Assembly (NCBI GenBank): GCA_937902285.1
Contig: CALGTB010000201.1
Coordinates: 1 to 25,188, forward strand
Length of the DNA stretch: 25,188 nt
Direction: 5' to 3'
From: an uncultured Actinomycetes bacterium
GTDB taxonomy: Bacteria > Actinomycetota > Actinomycetes > S36-B12
Shown: in pieces, positions 18,798 through 25,188 of the stretch
Layout of the letters: each line of letters opens with the position of its first letter
Position numbering within the stretch: position 1 is the stretch's first letter
The notes under the pieces: model-generated
What the model saw: the letters and a program-made list of their open reading frames with translations, nothing else
Told to the model about the DNA's origin: nothing
Database searches by the model: none
Made by a program: the position numbers and the translations under genes

Positions 18798-20672
18798 ATG
18801 GCCGACCCGGCGTCCTACCGTCCCGCATCCGGGGACATTCCCACGGATCCCGGCGTCTACCGCTTCCGCGACGAGCGCGGCCGCGTGGTCTACGTCGGCA
18901 AGGCCCGCAACCTCCGCTCGCGCCTCACGTCGTACTTCGCCGACCTGGGCACCCTCCATCCCCGCACGCGCTCGATGGTCACCACGGCGGCCGCCGTCGA
19001 CTGGGTGATCGTCGGCAACGAGGTCGAGGCGCTGGCGCTCGAGTACTCGTGGATCAAGGAGTACGACCCTCGCTTCAACGTCAAGTACCGCGACGACAAG
19101 AGCTACCCCTACCTCGCGGTGACCCTGGGCGAGGAGTTCCCGAGGGCAGCCGTGGTCCGCGAGGCGAAGCGCAAGGGGACGCGCTACTTCGGTCCCTATG
19201 CGCACGCCTGGGCCATCCGCGACACGCTGGACATCCTCGTGCGGGTGTTCCCCATCCGCACCTGCCGCGACGGGGTGTTCCGCCGTGCGTCGCAGGTCGG
19301 ACGTCCCTGCCTGCTGGGCTACATCGACAAGTGCAGCGCCCCCTGCGTGGACCGCATCACGCCGGCCGACTACGCGGTGCTGGTCGAGGACTTCTGCTCC
19401 TTCATGTCCGGTCAGGGCGAGGCCTTCATCAAGGGGGTCGAGCGCGACATGCTCGAGGCCTCGGGGCGCCAGGAGTACGAGGAGGCCGCCCGCCTGCGTG
19501 ACCGCCTCGGGGCGCTGACCCGCGCCCTGGAGCGCAACACCGTCGTGTTCGACGACAGCACGGACGCCGACGTCATCGGCGTGAGCGAGGACGACCTCCA
19601 GATGGGCGTGCAGGTGTTCCACGTCCGCGGCGGCCGCATCCGGGGCGAGCGCGGCTTCGTCATGGAGAAGGCGGAGGAGCTCAGCACGGCCGGCTACATC
19701 GAGCGGGTCATGCAGCGCCTCTACACGGACGACTCCGTCATGTCGGCGCCCAAGGAGGTGCTGGTGTCGACGCCGCTCGAGGACGCAGGCCCCTGGAACA
19801 GGCTGCTGAGCGATCTCAGGGGCGCCCAGGTCACGGTGCGGACCCCGCAGCGCGGCGACAAGCGGGCCCTCATGGCCACGGCGATCGCGAACGCCGAGGC
19901 GACTCTGCGTGCGCACATGTCGAAGCGGTCGAGCGACATCACCACCCGGAGTCAGGCGCTCCGCGAGCTGCAGGACTACCTCGGCCTGCCCGAGCCCCCG
20001 CTGCGGATCGAGTGCATCGACATCTCGACCCTGCAGGGCCAGGACACGGTGGCGTCGCTCGTCGTTTTCGAGGACGGCCTGCCGCGGAAGCGCGACTACC
20101 GGACGTTCGCGATCCGCACGGTCGGGGCCGACGACACGGCTGCGGTGGCCGAGGTGGTGGCGCGGCGCTTCCGCGACCGATCGGACGAGTCCGACGAGGC
20201 GGCCCGGTTCGCGTATCCGCCTGCGCTGCTCGTGGTGGACGGCGGCGCGCCGCAGGTGCGGGCCGCCCAGGACGCCCTCATGGCAGCCGGCCTCACGGAC
20301 CTTCCCGTGGTCGGACTCGCGAAGAGACTCGAGGAGGTCTGGCTCCCCGACGAGGCCGATCCGGTGATCCTGCCGCGCACCAGCGAGGCGCTCTACCTCC
20401 TCCAGCGCGTGCGCGACGAGGCCCATCGCACCGCGATCGGGTTCCACCGCAAGAGGCGTGGCGCTCGTGCGACCACGAGCGCGCTGGACGGCATCCCGGG
20501 CCTCGGCCCGGCTCGGGCCAAGGCCCTGCTCAAGCACTTCGGCTCGGTTCGTCGCCTGACTGTGGCGACCGAGGAGGAACTGGCCGAGGTGCCGGGCATC
20601 GGCCCGGTGCTGGCCGCCACCATCAGGGCCTCGCTCGGGGACGCGCGCACCGCGTCGCAGAGTCAGGAATGA
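18798..20672 (+). CDS. uvrC: Excinuclease ABC subunit C
   Basis: A 624-aa dual-incision nuclease of nucleotide excision repair. It carries an N-terminal GIY-YIG domain (GVYRF 19-23, YVGKARNLRSRLTSYF 32-47), and a cysteine cluster Cys156-X14-Cys171-X7-Cys179-X3-Cys183 like the one that holds a [4Fe-4S] cluster in E. coli UvrC. A UVR segment near 218-238 (QEYEEAARLRDRLGAL) binds UvrB. The RNase-H-like 5' nuclease has ECIDIS (405-410, Asp408) and LLVVDGG, and two C-terminal helix-hairpin-helix motifs are present (IPGLGPARAKALLKHFG from about 566, and VPGIGPVLAATI). Full length. It starts at the ATG 6 nt past TAGGCT. rapZ follows closely. Confidence 0.97.
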   Translation: MADPASYRPASGDIPTDPGVYRFRDERGRVVYVGKARNLRSRLTSYFADLGTLHPRTRSMVTTAAAVDWVIVGNEVEALALEYSWIKEYDPRFNVKYRDDKSYPYLAVTLGEEFPRAAVVREAKRKGTRYFGPYAHAWAIRDTLDILVRVFPIRTCRDGVFRRASQVGRPCLLGYIDKCSAPCVDRITPADYAVLVEDFCSFMSGQGEAFIKGVERDMLEASGRQEYEEAARLRDRLGALTRALERNTVVFDDSTDADVIGVSEDDLQMGVQVFHVRGGRIRGERGFVMEKAEELSTAGYIERVMQRLYTDDSVMSAPKEVLVSTPLEDAGPWNRLLSDLRGAQVTVRTPQRGDKRALMATAIANAEATLRAHMSKRSSDITTRSQALRELQDYLGLPEPPLRIECIDISTLQGQDTVASLVVFEDGLPRKRDYRTFAIRTVGADDTAAVAEVVARRFRDRSDESDEAARFAYPPALLVVDGGAPQVRAAQDALMAAGLTDLPVVGLAKRLEEVWLPDEADPVILPRTSEALYLLQRVRDEAHRTAIGFHRKRRGARATTSALDGIPGLGPARAKALLKHFGSVRRLTVATEEELAEVPGIGPVLAATIRASLGDARTASQSQE

Positions 20673-20739
20673 TGGAGCCTGGTCCCGCACGGACGGGCCG
20701 CGATGCACAGGTGGGGGCGCGATGACGACGGAGGCCGGC

Positions 20740-21621
20740 ATGGACGACGGGCGTGAGGCCCAGCATTCGCTTCAGCTCGTGCTCGTGACCGGCATGTCCG
20801 GTGCCGGACGGTCGACGGCGGCGCGGGCCCTCGAGGACCTGGGCTGGTTCGTCATCGACAACATCCCCCCGTCGCTCCTGCAGGCCGCCGTCGACCTGGC
20901 ACGACGCACGCCCGACGTCGATCGGGTGGCCGTCGTGCTCGACGCACGCGGTGGATCCTTCTTCCGGCAGGTGCGGGAGGTCGTGGCGCTGCTGCCCCGC
21001 GAGGGCGTCGACATCCGAACGCTGTTCCTCGAGGCATCGGACGAGTCCCTCGTGCGTCGCTATGAGAGCTCGCGTCGCCCGCATCCGCTTCAGCACGGTC
21101 AGCGCATCCTCGACGGCCTCGCCGCGGAGCGCACCCTGCTCGCCGACATCCGGGCCAGCGCCGACATGGTGATCGACACCACCTCCATCAACGTCCACGA
21201 GCTCAGGCGCCGCATGGAGGACGCCTTCATGCAGGCCGTCCCGCCCGAGCTGACGTGCACCGTCATGTCGTTCGGCTTCAAGTACGGGATCCCGGTGGAC
21301 GCCGACATGGTCGCCGACGTGCGCTTCCTGCCGAACCCCTACTGGGACGAGGCGCTGCGTCCGCTCTCGGGGCTCGACGAGCCGGTGTCCACCGACGTCC
21401 TGGGCCGGCCGGGTGCTCAGGAGTTCCTCGACTCCTACCAGCGGCTGATCGAGATCGTCTCGGCCGGATACATGCGCGAGGGCAAGCGCTACGTCACGGT
21501 CGCGGTCGGCTGCACCGGCGGCAAGCACCGCAGCGTCGCCATGGCGTCGGCCCTGGCTCAGCGGCTGCGCGAAGCCGGTCTGGCCGCGTCCACGTTCCAC
21601 CGCGACCTGGGTCGCGAGTGA
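20740..21621 (+). CDS. rapZ: RNase adapter protein RapZ family nucleotide-binding protein
   Basis: A 293-aa P-loop protein (YvcJ/RapZ family). The P-loop GMSGAGRS (18-25) has Arg where most P-loops have Lys; this is usual in actinobacterial homologues. FVIDNIPPSLL follows, then HPL, SFGFKYGIP, DVRFLPNPYW and the C-terminal GCTGGKHRSV (257-266), all family hallmarks. In E. coli RapZ controls GlmS through small RNAs; in Gram-positives the role is unclear, though the gene is always near yvcK and whiA. The ATG at 20740 has GGAGG 5 nt upstream. The in-frame ATG at 20722 (six residues longer) has only a GGTGGGGG stretch and is the alternative. The stop overlaps the yvcK GTG (GTGA). Confidence 0.95.
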   Translation: MDDGREAQHSLQLVLVTGMSGAGRSTAARALEDLGWFVIDNIPPSLLQAAVDLARRTPDVDRVAVVLDARGGSFFRQVREVVALLPREGVDIRTLFLEASDESLVRRYESSRRPHPLQHGQRILDGLAAERTLLADIRASADMVIDTTSINVHELRRRMEDAFMQAVPPELTCTVMSFGFKYGIPVDADMVADVRFLPNPYWDEALRPLSGLDEPVSTDVLGRPGAQEFLDSYQRLIEIVSAGYMREGKRYVTVAVGCTGGKHRSVAMASALAQRLREAGLAASTFHRDLGRE

Positions 21622-22601
21622 GGCGCCCGCGTCGCCGCACCGATCCCCGCACCGAGCCGCGCGGGCCGAAGGTCGTGGCGCTGGGCGGCGGGCACGGCCT
21701 CGCGGCGTCGCTGCGCGCCCTGCGGCATGTGACCGACTCGCTCACGGCCGTGGTGGGCGTGGCCGATGACGGCGGCTCCAGCGGACGACTCCGGTCGGAA
21801 TTCGGCGTCCCGCCGCCCGGCGACCTGCGCATGGCCCTTGCGGCCCTGTGCGGTGACGATGACTGGGGTCGCACGTGGGAGCAGGTCATCCAGCACCGGT
21901 TCGGGGGCGACGGCGCCCTGGGCGGGCACTCGGTGGGGAACCTGCTGATCACGGCCCTGTGGGAGGAGACCCAGGACACCGTCACGGGGCTGGACTGGGT
22001 CGCAGCGCTCCTGGAGGCGCACGGACGCGTCCTGCCCTGCACCACGGTGCCGCTGACCATCGTGGCCGAGGTGCTGGGCCACGACCGCACCCGACCCGAC
22101 GACCTGAGCATCGTGAGAGGCCAGGTCGAGGTCGCGACGACGCCCGGGACGGTTCTCGACATCCGCCTCGACCCGCCGTCGCCCCCCGCCTGTCCCGAGG
22201 CGCTGCAGGCCGTGGGCGAGGCGGACGCCATCGTGCTCGGCCCGGGGTCCTGGTACACGTCGGTGATCCCGCACCTGGCGATCCCGGAGCTGGCTCGGGC
22301 GATCAACGACAGTGACGCGACCCGCATCGTCGTGCTGAACCTCAACCCCCAGTCGGGTGAGACCACGGACTTCGCCGCCCACACCTACCTCGACGTCCTG
22401 TTCAACTACCTGCCCGACCTGCGCATCGACACCGTCATCGCCGACGAGCGCCACGTGGAAGACCGCGAGGCGCTCCTGCGCTCTGCCGCCGACCTCGGCG
22501 CCCGGGTCTTCCTCACCGACGTGTCGATGGACGGCGCCGAGAACGCGGGTAGTCATGACCCCCAGCGGCTGGCGACGGCATTCGGTACGGTGCTGGCCTA
22601 G
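21618..22601 (+). CDS. yvcK: YvcK/CofD-like gluconeogenesis factor
   Basis: A 327-aa protein of the CofD-like fold that binds UDP-GlcNAc in Bacillus and is needed for morphology and growth on gluconeogenic carbon. Visible are the nucleotide-binding ALGGGHGLAASL (21-32), DDGGSSGRLR (50-59), PPPGDLRMAL, GHSVGNLL, LGPGSWYTSVIPHL and NLNPQSGETTDF. A short basic N-terminus (RRPRRRTDPRTEPRGP) precedes the fold. The GTG start overlaps the rapZ stop by 4 bp, and the frame before it is non-homologous. It lies between rapZ and whiA in the conserved order. Confidence 0.95.
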   Translation: MRRPRRRTDPRTEPRGPKVVALGGGHGLAASLRALRHVTDSLTAVVGVADDGGSSGRLRSEFGVPPPGDLRMALAALCGDDDWGRTWEQVIQHRFGGDGALGGHSVGNLLITALWEETQDTVTGLDWVAALLEAHGRVLPCTTVPLTIVAEVLGHDRTRPDDLSIVRGQVEVATTPGTVLDIRLDPPSPPACPEALQAVGEADAIVLGPGSWYTSVIPHLAIPELARAINDSDATRIVVLNLNPQSGETTDFAAHTYLDVLFNYLPDLRIDTVIADERHVEDREALLRSAADLGARVFLTDVSMDGAENAGSHDPQRLATAFGTVLA

Positions 22602-22630
22602 TAGCCTCGGCTGCCTCCCGCGTGCGGGAG
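22602..22630 (+). promoter_or_regulatory. Candidate whiA -10 box and hairpin after yvcK
   Basis: TAGCCT (22602-22607, TANNNT) starts one base after the yvcK stop. CTCCCG (22615-22620), loop CGTG and CGGGAG (22625-22630) then form a perfect 6-bp hairpin. If the -10 is used, the hairpin is the very 5' end of the whiA mRNA; otherwise it may be a short yvcK terminator or attenuator. Confidence 0.4.
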
Positions 22631-22668
22631 ACCCAGCGGTCGACCCAGGATCGGAGCGAGACAGCGCG

Positions 22669-23649
22669 ATGGCGATGACGGCCGCGGTCAAGGACGAGCT
22701 CAGCAGGGTCGAGATCACCAAGGCCTGCTGCCGCAAGGCCGAGGTCGCGACGATCCTCCGGTTCGCCGGGGGCCTCCACATCGTGGCTGGCCACATCGTC
22801 ATCGAGGCCGACGTCGACACCGGCGCGACGGCCCGCCGGCTCCGCAAGTCCATCTTCGACGTCTACGGGCACGAGAGCGACATCGCCATGGTCCAGGCGG
22901 GCGGCCTGCGCCGTGGGACGCGCTACCTCGTGCGGGTGGTCGACGGGGGAGAGGCGCTCGCCCGCCAGACCGGGATCGTCGACGGAAGCGGACGCCCCGT
23001 GCGCGGCCTTCCACCGGCCATCGTCTCGGGCGGGCTCTGCGACTGCGAGGCGGCCTGGCGGGGCGCCTTCCTCGCGCACGGGTCCCTGACCGAGCCCGGC
23101 CGCTCGTCCTCCCTCGAGATCACGTGCCCGGGTCCTGAGGCGGCCCTCGCGCTCGTGGGGGCCGCGCGCCGCCTCGGCATCGCGGCCAAGTCGCGGGAGG
23201 TGCGGGGCGTCGATCGCGTCGTGATCCGTGACGGGGACGCCATCGGGGCCATGCTCACCCGGCTCGGCGCCCATGAGTCGGTGCTGGCGTGGGAGGAGCG
23301 GCGCATGCGTCGCGAGGTCCGGGCGACGGCGAACCGCCTCGCGAACTTCGACGACGCGAACCTGCGGCGCTCGGCGCGGGCGGCCGTGGCCGCCGGCGCC
23401 CGGGTGCAGCGCGCGCTGGAGATCCTGGGCGACGACGTGCCCGAGCACCTGGTGGTCGCCGGACGCCTGCGGCTCGAGCACCAGCAGGCCAGCCTCGAGG
23501 AACTGGGCGCCCTGGCCGACCCGCCGATGACCAAGGACGCCATCGCGGGGCGGATCCGGCGGCTCCTGGCCCTGGCCGACAAGAGGGCCCAGGACCTCGG
23601 GCTGCCGAGCACGGAGGCGGCGATCGGCCCCGACCTCGTCCTGCCATGA
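22669..23649 (+). CDS. whiA: Sporulation/cell-division regulator WhiA
   Basis: A 326-aa DNA-binding protein with an N-terminal LAGLIDADG-homing-endonuclease-like domain and a C-terminal helix-turn-helix. It opens MAMTAAVKDELSRVEI, then LRFAGGLHIVAG, GEALARQTG, and the very conserved WRGAFLAHGSLTEPG. The C-terminal half has EVRATANRLANFDDANL, ALEILGDDVPEHL and the HTH DPPMTKDAIAGRIRRLL. In Streptomyces WhiA acts with WhiB on sporulation septation; orthologues in non-sporulators act on division and chromosome segregation. The ATG start at 22669 has GGAG 12 nt upstream; an ATG two codons later is equally possible. Confidence 0.95.
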   Translation: MAMTAAVKDELSRVEITKACCRKAEVATILRFAGGLHIVAGHIVIEADVDTGATARRLRKSIFDVYGHESDIAMVQAGGLRRGTRYLVRVVDGGEALARQTGIVDGSGRPVRGLPPAIVSGGLCDCEAAWRGAFLAHGSLTEPGRSSSLEITCPGPEAALALVGAARRLGIAAKSREVRGVDRVVIRDGDAIGAMLTRLGAHESVLAWEERRMRREVRATANRLANFDDANLRRSARAAVAAGARVQRALEILGDDVPEHLVVAGRLRLEHQQASLEELGALADPPMTKDAIAGRIRRLLALADKRAQDLGLPSTEAAIGPDLVLP

Positions 23650-23664
23650 CGGGTCTGCGCTCCC

Positions 23665-23696
23665 GTAACGCTTCGGTAACGGATTCTCGCTAGGAT
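23665..23696 (+). promoter_or_regulatory. gap promoter with direct GTAACG repeats
   Basis: TAGGAT (23691-23696) is a good TANNNT -10 for gap, with a start near 23703. Upstream, GTAACG occurs at 23665-23670 and 23676-23681, exactly 11 bp (one helical turn) apart, where the -35 would be. No TTGACA-like hexamer is seen, so the repeats may bind an activator or repressor. Confidence 0.5.
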
Positions 23697-23706
23697 GGAA
23701 GCGTTT

Positions 23707-23743
23707 GCGGGCGACTAGGCCCGCAGCCGCGCGGAGAGCGCGG
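23707..23743 (+). other. Two tandem hairpins in the gap 5' leader
   Basis: GCGGGC-GACTAG-GCCCGC (23707-23724) and CCGCGC-GGAGA-GCGCGG (23727-23743) are two perfect 6-bp stems, 2 nt apart, at the start of the presumed 65-nt leader. The ribosome-binding site GAGGAG (23756-23761) lies outside both. They may stabilise the abundant gap mRNA or regulate it. Confidence 0.55.
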
Positions 23744-23767
23744 TCGCCCGTCGTCGAGGAGCAGTCC

Positions 23768-24772
23768 GTGAGTGTCAAGGTCGGTATCAATGGATTTGGC
23801 CGCATTGGTCGCAACTTCTACCGCGCAGTCGTCGCCAGCGGCGCTGACGTCGAGATCGTCGGCATCAACGACCTGACCGACACGAAGACGCTCGCCCACC
23901 TGCTCAAGTACGACAGCATCCTCGGCCGTCTGGGCAAGGACGTCACCTTCGGGGACGGCGAGATCGTCATCGACGGCAAGGCCATCCCCGTGTTCGCCGA
24001 GCGTGACCCGGCCGCCCTGCCCTGGGCCAAGGTCGGCGCCGACATCGTCATCGAGTCGACCGGCTTCTTCACCGATGCCGAGTCGGCAGGCAAGCACCTC
24101 ACCGCAGGCGCCAAGAAGGTCATCATCTCCGCGCCGGCCAAGGGTGAGGACATCACCATCGTCATGGGCGTCAACGACCAGGACTACAACCCGGCGACTG
24201 ACAACATCATCTCGAACGCGTCGTGCACGACGAACTGCCTCGCACCGATGGCCAAGGTCATCGACGACGCGTTCGGCATCGAGCGTGGTCTCATGACGAC
24301 CATCCACGCGTACACGAACGACCAGAACGTCCTCGACTACCCGCACAAGGACCTGCGCCGCGCTCGTGCCGCTGCGCTCAACATGATCCCGACCACGACC
24401 GGTGCGGCGAAGGCCATCGCGCTCGTCATGCCCCAGCTCAAGGGCAAGCTCGACGGGTACGCGATGCGCGTGCCGGTGCCCACCGGCTCGGCCACCGACC
24501 TCACGATCGAGCTGAAGACCGCCGCCACCAAGGAGGAGATCAACGCCGCGATCAAGGCCGCTGCCGAGGGCCCGCTCAAGGGCGTCCTCCAGTACACCGA
24601 GGACCCGATCGTCTCGACGGACATCGTCACCGACCCGTCGTCGTGCATCTTCGACTCGGGCCTCACCTACGTGAACGGCAACATGGCGAAGGTCGTCGGC
24701 TGGTACGACAACGAGTGGGGCTACAGCAACCGGCTGGTCGACCTCGTCGGCCTCGTCGGCTCGAAGCTCTGA
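23768..24772 (+). CDS. gap: Glyceraldehyde-3-phosphate dehydrogenase, type I
   Basis: A 334-aa cytosolic enzyme converting glyceraldehyde 3-phosphate, phosphate and NAD+ to 1,3-bisphosphoglycerate. It has the Rossmann motif INGFGRIGRN (7-16), Asp35 after the second strand (favours NAD over NADP), catalytic SNASCTTNC (149-157, nucleophile Cys153), His180 in TIHAYTNDQ, and the C-terminal WYDNEWGYSNR. Full family length. The GTG start has GAGGAG 6 nt upstream; upstream in-frame sequence is leader RNA. Codon choice looks highly biased, fitting a strongly expressed gene. pgk follows 12 bp later, so they form a glycolytic operon. Confidence 0.98.
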   Translation: MSVKVGINGFGRIGRNFYRAVVASGADVEIVGINDLTDTKTLAHLLKYDSILGRLGKDVTFGDGEIVIDGKAIPVFAERDPAALPWAKVGADIVIESTGFFTDAESAGKHLTAGAKKVIISAPAKGEDITIVMGVNDQDYNPATDNIISNASCTTNCLAPMAKVIDDAFGIERGLMTTIHAYTNDQNVLDYPHKDLRRARAAALNMIPTTTGAAKAIALVMPQLKGKLDGYAMRVPVPTGSATDLTIELKTAATKEEINAAIKAAAEGPLKGVLQYTEDPIVSTDIVTDPSSCIFDSGLTYVNGNMAKVVGWYDNEWGYSNRLVDLVGLVGSKL

Positions 24773-24784
24773 GGGCGGACGACC

Positions 24785-25188
24785 ATGAAGTCACTCGACG
24801 ACCTTGAGGTCGCCGGGCGGACGGTGCTGGTCAGGGCGGACTTCAACGTCCCCCTGGCCGACGGACCGGACGGCCCGGACGACACGAAGGTCATCACCGA
24901 CGACGGTCGCATCCAGGCCGCCCTGCCGACACTGACCTACCTGCGCGAGCGTGGCGCCAAGGTCATCGTCGTCGCCCACCTGGGCCGTGCCAAGGGCGTC
25001 GTCACCGAGGGCCTCGGCCTGCAGCCGGTGGCCGACCGGCTCAGCGAGCTGCTCGACGCCGATGTCGAGGTCGCCGATGACATCACGGGGCCGCACGCCC
25101 GCGCGATGGCAGCGGCACTCGAGCCCGGCGACGTGCTCCTGCTCGAGAACATCCGCTTCGACCCGCGCGAGACGAGCAAGGTGGCCGA
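24785..25188 (+). CDS. pgk: Phosphoglycerate kinase (5' part, runs off the window)
   Basis: The first 134 codons of a roughly 400-aa enzyme that makes ATP and 3-phosphoglycerate from the Gap product. The N-terminal domain shows VLVRADFNVPL (14-24), DDGRIQAALPTL (39-50), VVAHLGR (62-68) and LLLENIRF (118-125), all standard phosphoglycerate-binding motifs. A short acidic insertion GPDGPDD (27-33) sits after the first motif. The ATG lies 12 bp past the gap stop, preceded by GAGGGCGGAC. It is truncated only by the window edge. Confidence 0.96.
   Translation, partial: MKSLDDLEVAGRTVLVRADFNVPLADGPDGPDDTKVITDDGRIQAALPTLTYLRERGAKVIVVAHLGRAKGVVTEGLGLQPVADRLSELLDADVEVADDITGPHARAMAAALEPGDVLLLENIRFDPRETSKVA

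Noticed and set aside
23649..23666. Hairpin ACGGG...CCCGT after whiA as terminator
   Set aside because: A 5-bp stem with an 8-nt loop that merges into the GTAACG repeat; likely chance in GC-rich DNA.

Overview
The window is a 25.2-kb piece of a high-GC actinobacterial chromosome. All the recognisable proteins are typical of Actinomycetota: a four-S1-domain RpsA with the NDIG...IKYFNDGDIVEG start, WhiA, the RapZ-YvcK-WhiA trio, and a PolA with Tyr in the O-helix. GTG starts are frequent and many genes seem to be leaderless. The order polA-rpsA-coaE-uvrB...uvrA...uvrC-rapZ-yvcK-whiA-gap-pgk, with a liv operon beside polA, points to Propionibacteriales (Nocardioidaceae-like). That placement is inferred from remembered gene order, not from a search.

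Layout. (1) 153-4207, minus strand: a branched-chain amino-acid ABC transporter operon, livH-livM-livG-livF in transcription order. LivH carries an unusual extracytoplasmic N-terminal domain, and no substrate-binding protein gene lies in the window. (2) 4363-4761, minus: a small hotdog thioesterase, divergent from polA across only 23 bp. (3) 4785-13741, plus: polA, rpsA, a strong terminator, then the overlapping chain coaE-uvrB-terC-terC. (4) 13770-15167, minus: a metal-dependent hydrolase (MBL fold), a VOC-family protein and a two-TM protein, convergent with terC and divergent from uvrA. (5) 15215-25188, plus: uvrA, a Tat/lipoprotein Rieske protein, uvrC, then rapZ-yvcK-whiA and the glycolytic pair gap-pgk. 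pgk runs off the right edge.

The central theme is nucleotide excision repair. UvrA, UvrB and UvrC (incision) and PolA (gap filling) are encoded within 16 kb. Each uvr gene is preceded by a sequence resembling the PafBC/RecA-NDp mitomycin-response promoter (TGTCR-like element, 7-8 bp, TANNNT). CoaE feeds coenzyme A synthesis, RpsA feeds translation, the TerC pair probably exports Mn2+ or a similar ion, and RapZ/YvcK/WhiA link cell-envelope or carbon status to division and development. Gap/Pgk are lower glycolysis.

I found no CRISPR array, transposon, prophage, tRNA or rRNA, and no clearly new multi-gene system. The less ordinary signals are regulatory or architectural: the LivH fusion, three back-to-back palindromes upstream of livH, overlapping divergent leaderless promoters at polA, a set of leaderless starts, the uvr promoter motifs, a tandem 23-bp duplication of the Rieske gene end, and paired hairpins in the gap leader.
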